This document shows positions 33,886 through 45,800 of a DNA stretch of 64,000 bases, piece after piece. Origin of the DNA: Apoderus coryli (taxonomy: Eukaryota; Arthropoda; Insecta; Coleoptera; Attelabidae); contig OU452198.1 in assembly GCA_911728435.2 (NCBI GenBank), positions 31,587,902-31,651,901 on the forward strand, written 5' to 3'. Each line of letters opens with the position of its first letter. Position 1 is the stretch's first letter. Both the position numbers and the translations under genes were made by a program. The notes beneath the pieces are model-generated. The model was not told the origin of the DNA. It made no database searches and saw only the letters and a program-made list of their open reading frames with translations.

Positions 33886-36800
33886 GTAAGTTTAGTCTTG
33901 TTCATTACCTAATTTTACCTATGACACACCTTTAGGTACTATACATATCAGTATGTTGCTGCTTAGTAAAGATTTGATGACATTTAATTAAACCCTTATC
34001 TCCCAATGGCAGTGACTATTAACTATAGATAATGGAACCCTGAGGTACGCCATTACTCAATATATAGACTATTTCCAGATGGAAGTCTGCCTGTGTGGCT
34101 GTAAGCTAAATTTTGGTATATGAGTTTAAAGGAATAGTAGGATCAACCCATTAGTTTTTGGTTAAAATCGCTTTAACCCTCTGATAGGAGTGCACACAAC
34201 CCCTAAATTCTTAAATAGCAGTAGTAGGGGTCGAGTGGTACATCATTTGAAAGCACTTGTTATGCTCTACAGCAATTAGCTTTCTTTTGAAATCTACCTC
34301 CATAGTTATATCTATAAGGTCGACGTAATTAGCATAATGGGTATGATACGCGTGTAGCTCAGTGGTAGAATGTCGCCTTTGCATGCGGGAAGTCCTGGGT
34401 TCAAATCCCTGCTTGGGCAATTTTTTTTTATTTCTAATTTTTTAATAAAATATAGCTGGTTTATTAAGTTAGTTTATTGGAAATAATAAAAATGATACAA
34501 TACTACACGGAAATAAAGTTTTAGGGTGACACAACCGATATTTTTTATTAATTTCATGGTATCTTTATCGGTTTTCAGAGCTTCTGTACCGGATGCGGGT
34601 GATAAATTAGAGGAAGGATCTTTGAAACAATATCATGTAGATCGAACTTTTGCCGATAGACGGTATAAAGTGCAGTCGGCGCGTACCTATTTCTATATGA
34701 ACGAAGCAACATGTGAGAGGAACATGGAGACGTTTATTAGGTGTTTGGAAGCCATTGCCGGTAAGGATAACGATTATATTCAGTCATTAAATTGTCGTTA
34801 TTTACGTTTGTTGTTTCTATAGGAAATACATAATTTCATTCAATTATTTAAAGTAAAATAGGTACGTCATAATATTCAGAACGATACTGGTAAATTTTGT
34901 ATTATTATTATTATTTGTAACCAGTATTTTACCAGGTGCAATCAAATATTAACCAGAAATTTCGGATTTAAATTTATGGTTTCAATATCGCAAGAAACCG
35001 TTGCAAAAACCTTTAGATCTGAGAGTTTTCGTGTGTACACGTTCCCTCTCTTGTCCACTTCATAAAAAATGACTTTGACAAAGCTTCTTAGTTTTCTTGG
35101 AAAGGGTCCTTCCTCGGTTTCCAGCATCCTTGCGTGTCGCCTTTTTTGTGATGCTACACATACATATTTATTATGCCTTGTAAGGAATGGTGTTGTCTTC
35201 CGCATAGCGTTATACATTCATCTTCTTTTACCAGACCATGGATGAATATATTCTCATAAGTCTGACTGCCACAGTGTACAACAAATCTGCTTAGTTAAGG
35301 GACGGGGCTACAAACCGGCATATCTTTGGTTTAACCCACTTCAAGGGAAGCTTATTCCAGCCTGAAAAGTATTTTTAGCAGCCGTTAAAATGCAATGCTG
35401 AGGCTCATGTTTTGTGTCATGCGTATGTTCATGTTTACTTCCGCAAATGTGACAAAAATGAAACCGAAACGTTCCATGAGATTGGAGATGTGGGCCACAC
35501 ATCATTGATTTCCCGTCATACCAAGGACCCATAGCATTGCCTCTCAACCCTTAAAAAAGGGAGTTTTCGATTCTGATAAACATCAATAATTATGTCCTTA
35601 GTTATAAATTAGTAACATAATCTTATTTATCATGTTTTTAATTCTTTGTGCTTTTTTATTATTTATTTTTCTTTTTTATTGTGTTAATTTTTGTGTTTCT
35701 AATTAAAATGCTTTATAAATTTCCTTTTACTTATTTTTCCTACGGGCGTCCAGTAAAGTGCACTTTTCCGCATTTGTTTTTAGTGCGGAAAGTGGTACTT
35801 TTCCGCACTGTTTTTCAAATGTATTAAACTACAAATTTAAGCTAAGCTTTGTACCATCATAGATGGGTCTTTCTCTGGTAATAACAACGTATTTTAAATT
35901 ATTGCGAGTTATTTCTTCAGTCTTGCCTGTACTCTTTGGTTTTGCGAAATTTGAAGTACTCCTAGGAAAAAATTTGTACCATACATGCGGAAAGGATCTT
36001 TTCCGCATGTGCGGTATATTATTCTTAAAGGAACGTTGAAAAAAACTCCAATAATAAGTAACTGGTTAGACGAATTTGTAGGTGTGCGAATCAGAACTAG
36101 GACTAGGATCTTCTTTCTAAAACCATGTTTGTTAATTAATATTATTTGATAAAAAAAATATGTCTCATCTGGTTATCAGATGGGTGAAGGTCGATTACCC
36201 ACCGGCTCTTAGACTATAACGGGGCGAAAATAATCTAATCCAGTTTTTGTAAATGGGTTATTAAATACAGCTCGTCGAGCTTCTGGCAACGTTCCCATTT
36301 CAGGAGTAAACCCGAGACTCCTGAAATGGGAACGTTGCCAGAAGCTCGACGAGCTGTATTGTGGATGTTCTGATTCTTTTTTTACTCGAAGGACCAAGTA
36401 AATATACTCCTAAGTGGTTTATTGATATTGATGTATTAATTTATTTAGAAGACTATATCTTGAAATTCTTTTATTTATTTTTTTTAATTACTATCAATCT
36501 GACGGAAAACTCAACAACCATCATGTAAATAATAATAATAAAATATATTGAATGTTCTAATATTAACAAGAACTTTGACACCCTGTATCTAGGACATTGT
36601 TTTTATAGGAACTTTTTTCATTTTTTTGAGATGCCCATTCACCTCTGTAAATGCGTCCCTCATATTATGAAATACCCTGTATATTAAGCGCATTACAATT
36701 TTATATTATGAACCAAATTTACGTAACGGATTGCTTAGATTTTTTTTTTGTTGAATAGTCTCATTCGCAGTGGCCTTCTAAAATCTAAATTTAACTGCAA

Positions 36801-39800
36801 CAATGTCAGGTGTTCAATTTGAATTGGCTTAATTTACATTTGATATAATTTGTTATATAATTACTTAACTGATAATAACATACGTTTTCTTTTTGTGGAA
36901 ATATAAGATTGTGTTTTCTAATACACATCATAATTATTATGTGGTATTATATTTACATGGTTGTTCAGTATATTTGGACCCAAGTGCGTCGTCAGCCAGT
37001 GGGATAGTGGGGCAAGATAAAAAAAATTAAGAATGACGACTGGGAAAATATTATATATGTATATACAGGGTGTCCTACGGTGGCAACCCATTAGATTATT
37101 TCAGAAACTACCTCGACTTCAATTTTGAAAATTTCAGTGTCTATATTGTCAGATATGCTCTACTCAAATAATATAATAGCAACGGCATAGCACTTCCGGT
37201 TATACCGATAGTTGATGGCAACTTTGTTATTTTAAATGGAACACCCTATATATTATTACATTTTTGGATTCTAAATAACATTTCAGACATATTTCATGTA
37301 TCATGTCCTATACCTAACGTCAGTCGTTTTTGACTTATATCAAGATTTATGTCAAAATTGACAGTTTAGGGCTCCATAAGAATTCCGTTTTTTCCTTGTA
37401 AATCACTATTTACTAATTATTTTGCAGGTATTTTCTTATGAGGTGGGATCTTCTTTTTCGAATTGACAAGACATTTTTTGATTAGTTTATACAGGGTGGT
37501 CAAAAAATTATATTGAAAACGGTTCAAGAAATACGGTTGAAAGTCAATTTTTTCAAATGGAATGGGTATATTATTATTATTTTATCTTCCGTAGCATTAA
37601 AAAATAATGCAATTTTGTAATAGGTTATCGTTTTCTAAAATGCATATTTTTCGAAATATCGTCATTTTAAATGGGGGTCATATCGAACAATTAAATTAGT
37701 TTTGTTATCGTTAGTTGATTAACTTTTTTTAGTTGAAAATTTATTTAGTCTAATCTTCTGTTCATTTCTGCTGTATTATTTTAAATTTTAGTCTTAGTTC
37801 GTTGTAATACTTGATTTGTATACCTCCCAACCTGCTCTAAATGATTTCTCAAAATTCTTCCTAATTTCTGTAGTCATCGTTAGCAAATGGGGGTTTCTCT
37901 CGTTAAATACTCTACAGGTGATATTAATCACTTTATTTTATTCTCCATGAATTAATAATAAATTTATAATATCAATAAGTATTTTCCATTTTTATTAATT
38001 TGACGTTAAAATGACCATAATTTCATGGCTAACTAAATTAATTAGCTAGCTTCCAGAGAGACAATTTAATTTTTAGTGTTAAGGAAGATAAAATAATAGT
38101 AATATACCCATTCCATTTGAAAAAATTGACTTTCAACTGTTTTTCTTGAACCGTTTTCAATATAATTTTTTGACCACCCTGTATAAACTAATCAGAAAAT
38201 GTCTTGTCAATTCGAAAAAGAAGATCCCACCTGATAAGAAAATACCTGCAAAATAATTATTAAATACTGATTTACAAGGAAAAAACGGAATTCTGATGGA
38301 GCCCTAAACTGTCAATTTTGACATAAATTGTGATATAAGTCAAAAACGACTGACGGTAGGTATAGGACATGATACATGAAATATGTCTGAAATCTTATTT
38401 AGAATCCAAAAATGTAATAATATATAGGGTGTTCCATTTAAAATAACAAAGTTGCCATCAACTTCCGGTATAACCGGAAGTGCTATACCGTTGCTATTAT
38501 ATTATTTGAGTAGAGCATATTCGACAATATAGACACTGAAATTTTCAAAATTCAATTCGAAGTAGTTTCTGAAATAATCTAATGGGTTACCATCGTAGGA
38601 CACCCTGTAGATAGATACAAATACACTCACTAAATTAACGACAGGTTTATAATTTAAAAAAAAAAAGTTAAAACAAATTAATGAAAACGTAATGTTCGCG
38701 GATTCGTAGCAAATTGGTCAACCACTTTATCCTGCAAATTCTCAAAAATATGCTTTCTGTACACACTCATCATTGCCAGGCCATTCTATTTCTCTATCTC
38801 TAGGAAGGGGGCAATAGCCCTTCTCTGCCCCTCTCTGGCAACGCTCTTGTTTGGAGGTCCAAACAAGAGCGTTGCAGGTGCTTTTAATGTTACTATTAAT
38901 GGATATAGTCAGTTAGAAAAAATAGTAAAAATAATATTTTTACTTTCCCGCACAGGGAAAGTATTGTGAACGCGCTAAAAAAAAAATGAGATAAAGACAG
39001 ATATAACCATTTTGAAGTTCCTTGAGACGATTAAGACCATTTCCAGATGGAAGTCTCTCTGTGTGTGTGTGTCTGTACGTATTCTTCCACGATAGCGCCT
39101 AAACGCTTTAACCAATAGAGCTAAATTTTGGTATATGAGTTTGGAGCAGTCCTAGAATGAAGCCATTAGATTTTGGTTGAAATCGCTTAAGCCCTGTGAT
39201 AGGGGTGGACACAACCGTTAAATTTTCATATATGAGTAGGGGTTCAGAAAAAATAGTATGTGTAATTCGTAGGAAAAGTACATTTCCGAACTCCTATGGT
39301 GCTTAGTCGTCCGGAAAAGTGTTATTTTTCCTACTAAGTACACAATAAACTATTTCCTCATACTTCCTTATGCCCACAATACAAGTTTGTTGACGTTTTT
39401 TAATTACGAAAGGCCTGAATGCCTTAGGATCGTGCTCAATGTTATTTTCGATATTTCGTATGTATTCCTTGTATACGCTGCTGCAATTTGGTATTTTATA
39501 ATTTTCCAAATGTGTTTTTTGTATTTATTATGTAATTGGGCTTTATGCTTAATATTTTTAATAATAATGGAAGTATACCAGGCCGGATATTGATGACTAA
39601 AATTATTAAATAGTGGCACGAAATTGTTAAATTTAACATAAATATCGTTGTAGAAAGAATCAACTCTTCCAAGTATGACCAAATCATAATTCAACAATAT
39701 CTCATATAGAGTACAATAATTTTTTTATTATTACAGCTGTACTGAGAATTTTTATCTCTAATAGTTTTCTAACTTTGATAATAACTGCAATAAACATGCA

Positions 39801-42800
39801 TTTTAAAAATTGCCAGCGGTGCAAAAAAACGTCGATTTTGCTTTTGCCTCAAAACCACTGTTGTATTGGTTTGAGTCTTCTTTCTTGCACCTTCGTGTAA
39901 AGCCTTAAACTGGTGGGTTTACAGCTATTGACATAGCCATACCAGAGCAAATCTATTCGCGTTGTTATTAGATGGTCTGAAGAGATGAACAGAAGTCGAA
40001 ACAACAAGAAGTATGGTCCAAACCATAGTGATTGGGGAAAAACCTTCCAAAAAAATTGCAATTACATTGTGGATGGATTTTGTTGTTTTCGAACTTACTG
40101 GTTATCATCAGTCTCTATCTTGTGACATATCATTTAAAGTAGCTTGAAAAGTTCTATCGGTATACGATCTGTTTCTGAGATAAAGGCACATTGATGTTAT
40201 GCATGTATGAAAAATGGAACGCCCGTGTTGAACAGGAGACGATTTAGCTTTAAAAATGTACCTGAAGAAGGCAATTGTGCATTGCCGAAACGTTTACTGA
40301 CATGTAAAACAAGATTTGTTTCACCTGAAAGCTGTTTTTAATTTGGAACCTCATCCTAAGAATCCATTAAATGCTCAAAGTGAGCTCCATTATTTTGTAA
40401 ACAAGAATACAGCCTATTTTCAAATTCGGGCTTTTCGTAATGTTTCCCGAGATATCTGTCGACAGGTTAGAGTTATTCTAGTTCTGGTCCGATGAGTTCT
40501 CTTTCAGCCCCTTCTCTTGCCAGAGAGTCGGCCATTGCCTAACAGTAAGAGCATCATGAGGAGGAGGTCCATCTTGTTGGAAATGCAGATCGTCTTCATC
40601 GGTCTGATTTTCTAGCGACTGATTGATTAATGGGTTTAGTACATTACGGGTTTTCATGCCTTTATCTCCGAAACGGATCGAACAGTTTCATTTATTCTTG
40701 GTCTACGGATAAAACATTTTAAGCTGCTTAAAATAATGCGTCATAAGACAGGGGATGACATTTGAAATTATAAAATTGGGGTGGGACACAAACTTCAAAG
40801 AACGATGGTTTTGAAGTTCCCACTCACAAACAAAATCGATCATTAGAAAAAAGTATTAATTGGTATTGTTTTCTTTTTTCCTCTCCAGACTTTCAGACGA
40901 GTTCAGGTAACGTAACACATTCCTGGCTTCAAAATTAGTTAAAATTAGAAAAAAAAAGTCATGGTTAATTTTTCCAAATTGGTCAAATTGAACGAAAAAC
41001 TAAATTTGAAGAAATTAAATAAAAATGTACAGGATAAGTATCAAAAAAACTTTTTTTGGCATTTCTTCTTTGCACCTTTATTATTTCATTTTTCTTCCTT
41101 CCTCTGTATTTTTAATAGTTACTTAATTCAGTAATTTTCATAGGTGTTAATTTATATTTTAGTTAGGGGTAATTGTAGAGATTTTTTATTTATTTATTTT
41201 TTTTTTTTTGGTTGTGGGTGATCTTTTGATTTTTTTGTACATATTTTATAATTAGTCAGTAAATGCAGTATATATAAGAGGTGGGATGGGGTCAAGCTGA
41301 AACATTATATTGTTAAAGGAATTTTTGTTTGGGCAAAACGCTCGCACATCATGTCACTTTTTATTTTAAGTTGCCCGTTTTTGACGTAACAGAAAAGTAT
41401 ACAGGGTGAGGCGTGTAGTAGATAAACTTAATTGCATAATATGTATTTTTATGGAATTTTCTGTATACTATTCATTTTTCTTTTGATATGTTATGAAAGT
41501 CACCTGAAGTCAACGGTTATCGAGATATTTACGTTTAAGTTTCCTTGGTTTTTCCTTTTTTTTTGAAAAGAGCAAAAGTGACATGTGCGATCGTTTTTTG
41601 CAAATTTTATCGAAGTTATGCTGTGGCTCCTCAGTTTTTTAGTCTATTATATACGGGGTGGTCCATTTATCTTGAGATAGCCTTATATCTTAAAAACGGC
41701 ACATTTTTCGGAAAAAAAGTTCAAATAAAAGTGGTTTGCTATTGTGGGGGAAAAACAATGGTGGCACCCATTGGCGAGTTTGTCAACCATTTCAAGGTTA
41801 TCTCAAGGTCAACTCGGTTTTTCTTAATGGAAACATATATTTTTCATTACCGAATCGGATTCTACATAAAAAACGAATAACTTTTGTTTATAAATTTTTT
41901 TGATTCCGATAATAATTTGGGTTAATTTCTCTGTTTTTTGTTTTTTGAACTGAGGTTCAACAATTTAAAAATCTTCGACTGATTATTTGATTTTAGATAA
42001 TTATTTAAATGCCATTATTTATTTTTTCTTTGTTTCAACGTTTCGACAAGACCACCTGTCTTCATCAGGAATTTAGTAAAATACGTTCTCGTAAACTTCT
42101 TCGCAACACAGTAATAAAATGCATAGGATATAACATTTTTATCTGCAAAACCACTGGTAATATCAACAAAACTTTTTCTGAGATAGAAAGATATTCCATA
42201 TTTTGTTAAAACTAGCTAAATTGATAACAGACTAACGAACGTAGCTACTGATCGTCATTCGGAAGCCAAATATTTAATTTTTATTTTTTTTATACTTAAA
42301 GAAAAAAGTTGTAAATTTTTCATCTAGTAAACATTTTTACACATTTATAGCAAAGAAATCATTCATAATATCTTTACACTTGTGAGTGACAATAAACAAT
42401 AACTTAGTTTTGAGAAAATATGGAACATCTTTCTGTAGCACAAAAGGTTGAGATGATATTGCTCTATGGAGAATGTCACAGAAATGTCGATAATCACGTA
42501 GCATTGTATATGCAACGTTTTCCAGAAAGAAATCCTATATCCCGCTCTACATTTTTCCGTGTTGTGAAGGATTTTAGAGAAACCGCAAATGTACAGCCGA
42601 AAATCCGAACTCGACGAGCTACTCTCAGTGGTGAAAATAATGAAATCGCAGTATTGGCGGCTATTGCTGTGAATCCGCATGTTTCTTGTCGAAGAATTTC
42701 ACTAGACTCTGGAATTTCTAACTCAAGCATTCTTAGGATATTAAAGCGGCATAACCCGTATCACATTGCTTCGCATCAAGAACTTCATGGTGATGATTTT

Positions 42801-45800
42801 GAGAATCGAGTCAGATTTTGTAAGTGGGCACAAGAACAAATTCGATAAAACACAAACTTTTTCTTTAGGGTGTTGTTTTCGGACGAATCTGGTCTTACAA
42901 ACCATGGACAGGCGAATCGCCACAACCTGCATTATTGGAGTGTCGAAAATCCGCGGTGGTTAAGAGAAGTGGAACAACAGCGCCCTTGGTCGGTGAATGT
43001 ATGGTGTGGAATTCTTGGAGATAGGTTGATGGGTACATATTTTATTGAAGGAACATTGGATGGACAAAAATATTAGCAGTTTCTAGAGCAGCATTCACCC
43101 GTTCTACTTGAAGGTATACCACTCCAAGAACGGGCAAATATGTGGTTTCAACATGATGGCTGTCCTGCACATTATGCCAAAATTTCCCGTGAAGTTAGAT
43201 CATGAATACGGAAGAGGTGGCCCCGTTGTGTGGCCTGCTAGGTCACCTGATTTAACGCCCCTTGATTTCTTTTTATGGGGCAGTATTAAAGAAGTAGTCT
43301 ATCAGAACGCCCTAACTACACCGGGAAATATGATGGAACGCATTAGAAATGCTTGCAGAAATATGACCAGAGAGAATATTATTCAGAGTCAAGAAGCCTT
43401 CATAAAGCTAATTGATAAGTGCATTGAAGTTGGAGGTCATCATTTTGAGCATTTATTATAATAAATTTCAAGGTTTTGTCGAGACCTTTTTCTTTCGTGT
43501 AATAGCAAAAAATATTGTTGTTAACAAAAGTTATTTATTTAGTAAAGTACTCCATTTCAAAGAGGAGCGATGATTAATTATCAATAAAACTGCGTCTGCT
43601 CCACAAAATAAACACAAATATATTGCTCATTTGTCAAGCAGTCATACATGTTTCAAGGTACTACCTCATCCTCAGTGACATTAAGTTTGCGAATGTTATC
43701 CGTTATTGAAATTTACAATGTTAATTATGTTCACCTTGTGAAAAAATTATTTTTATAAAATCATTTAACTAAATCAACTAGAAATCTCGAAATTGAACAT
43801 GAGTACATCGCTTAACACTTTTTGTTTCTTTTTGTAGATCATATCACAATTGAAATTCAAGTACAAGAAATAGGGCTTATAAATTCTAACGCTCAACTCA
43901 TGCTCAATTTGTTTGTGGTAAATTTTAATAACGAATAACATTCGCAAACTTAATGTCACTGATGATGAGGTAGTACCTCGAAACATGTATTGACAAATGA
44001 GCAGTATATTTGTGTTTATTTTGTGGAGCAGACGCAGTTTTATTGATGAGCAAAAGTTATTTGTTTTTTTTTTTCTGTAGAATACGATTCTGTAATAAAA
44101 AATATATGTTTTTTTTTAAAAAACCAAAGTTGACCTTGAGATAACCTTAAAACGGTTGTCAAATTCGCAAATGGATACCACCACTGCATTTGCCCCATAA
44201 TACCAAACAACTTTTATTTGAACTTTTTTCCGAAAAATGTGCCGTGTGTATGATATAAGTCTGTCTCAAGATAAATGGACCACCCGATATATAAGCTTTG
44301 TAGTAGTTATTAAGTAATTTTAATCCTGATTAGAAAACAAGATCAGGAATAAATTTTAGAAATTGTGGTGTATAGCAATAGCTCTTATTTTTAATTATAA
44401 TTTTTCGACTAAAGGATTACCATGTTCAATCCATTTATGCATTTTCGATGTTAAATCAAAGAGGAAATGTAATAATCGATTGTCTTGTTTCGACTTTTCT
44501 AATTCAATCTACTTCCTGGATGTAGGAAAGACATGTGTAAGCTCAACTGTAATTTCATTGTAGTGTTTCTTTTAAATACTGCATCCACTGTCTGTTTAAA
44601 TTAGTATAGGACTTTTCGGTTTGGGGTAATAAAGTTTATATAAAACTTGAATGGATGGATATTTAATGGATTTTGTATTGCAGGCTCTACGTATGGTACT
44701 GGAATAACAGCAATTAAATTGACAGCATTGGGAAGGCCACAGTTGTTAGTAAGTATTCAAAATTGTTCACTCTAGGTAGTGGTCACTTAAGAAATAGCAC
44801 CGGGTAAACAATGTTGGAAGATTATCTGTGAGAAAGATTTAAAAAAAAAACAGAAATATCCATAACAAAGTACAATTATTTTATGAGCAAAATGAAGATG
44901 ATCCAGATCGAATAGGGCAAATAATGATCCATTTTTAGCTCTCCATATCATATATTTTGTAATATGGAGGCTATTATGTAGTTTCATGATATTTTTTTTT
45001 ATTATTTCACCGGAAATACGTGTGTTTGGACATTTTATACGTAAAAAAAATTGTCAGTCTATATCCACGATAACTGAAAAACAACTTAACATATTTTAAC
45101 CAAATTTGGTACAAAAATACTATAAGATATATCTAGGTGCTGATTTACTTTTACGAAACATTGAGCGTAGGGACGGAGTTTAAAAAAAGGTTCAAAAAAT
45201 CATGCTTCTTAAACTTATCCGAAATATTGAATAATGTATCCTTGATTTAATAGAGTATAGCCTAAAACATTAACCATAAAAAAATTAGATGACATTGGCC
45301 TTCGATAAGAGTGGAAAAAGAGGTTAAAAACTTTAAAAAAATTGTATAATCTGCAACGAAGATGAAATGACAGCATGAGCCGCTGGCGAATGCTGCAAAT
45401 CATACGAGAAGGAAATGGTCATTTCATGTGAGTTTCACACTATACTTTTTCTACGACTGTTTAAATGCTTTTGAATAAATTAAACATAATAATTTTTAGG
45501 AATATATTTGTTTTTCGAAACTTACCTACTTATACTCGCCTAAATACGTTGAGTTAAAAGTATTACATTGAACAGGTGGTGTTAAATTATATTCACTATC
45601 AAGATCACTGTTTTTCATTATATTATATAGGGGGACTCAGTTTTATCCAGCAATATTTAAAATTTAGATTCTACTGATCAAAATGAACAAATTTTGTTCT
45701 ATAAACTTTTTTTCACTTCTTCATTGATTTCGATATATTGGCATTTAATGTTTTTTTAAGTTTTAAATATTTCTGAACACTTAACCTACAATTTTTCTAG

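Larger units (their letters stand above)
43578..44050. mobile_element. Penelope-like inverted pair with hammerhead-like motifs
   Basis: Two inverted copies of about 130 bp (43578-43710 and 43920-44050) share AAAACTGCGTCTGCTCCACA, AAATAAACACAAATATA and CATTTGTCAA. Each holds a hammerhead-like core. A third partial copy is at 26930-27010. Inverted terminal repeats with hammerheads are known from Penelope-like elements; no coding region remains. Confidence 0.6.
41654..44286 (+). mobile_element. Rosa-like mariner with inverted repeats of about 180 bp
   Basis: Left end CGGGGTGGTCCATTTATCTT and right end complement AGATAAATGGACCACCCG; the arms also share TTTTTCGGAAAAAAGTTCAAA-like sequence and AGGTTATCTCAAGGTCAACT. 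The interior holds a nearly whole transposase and a Penelope-like inverted pair inserted after it. Confidence 0.8.

Noticed and set aside
34348..34420. Functional tRNA-Ala gene
   Set aside because: The A and B boxes are good but the acceptor stem does not pair and a shared SINE body follows.
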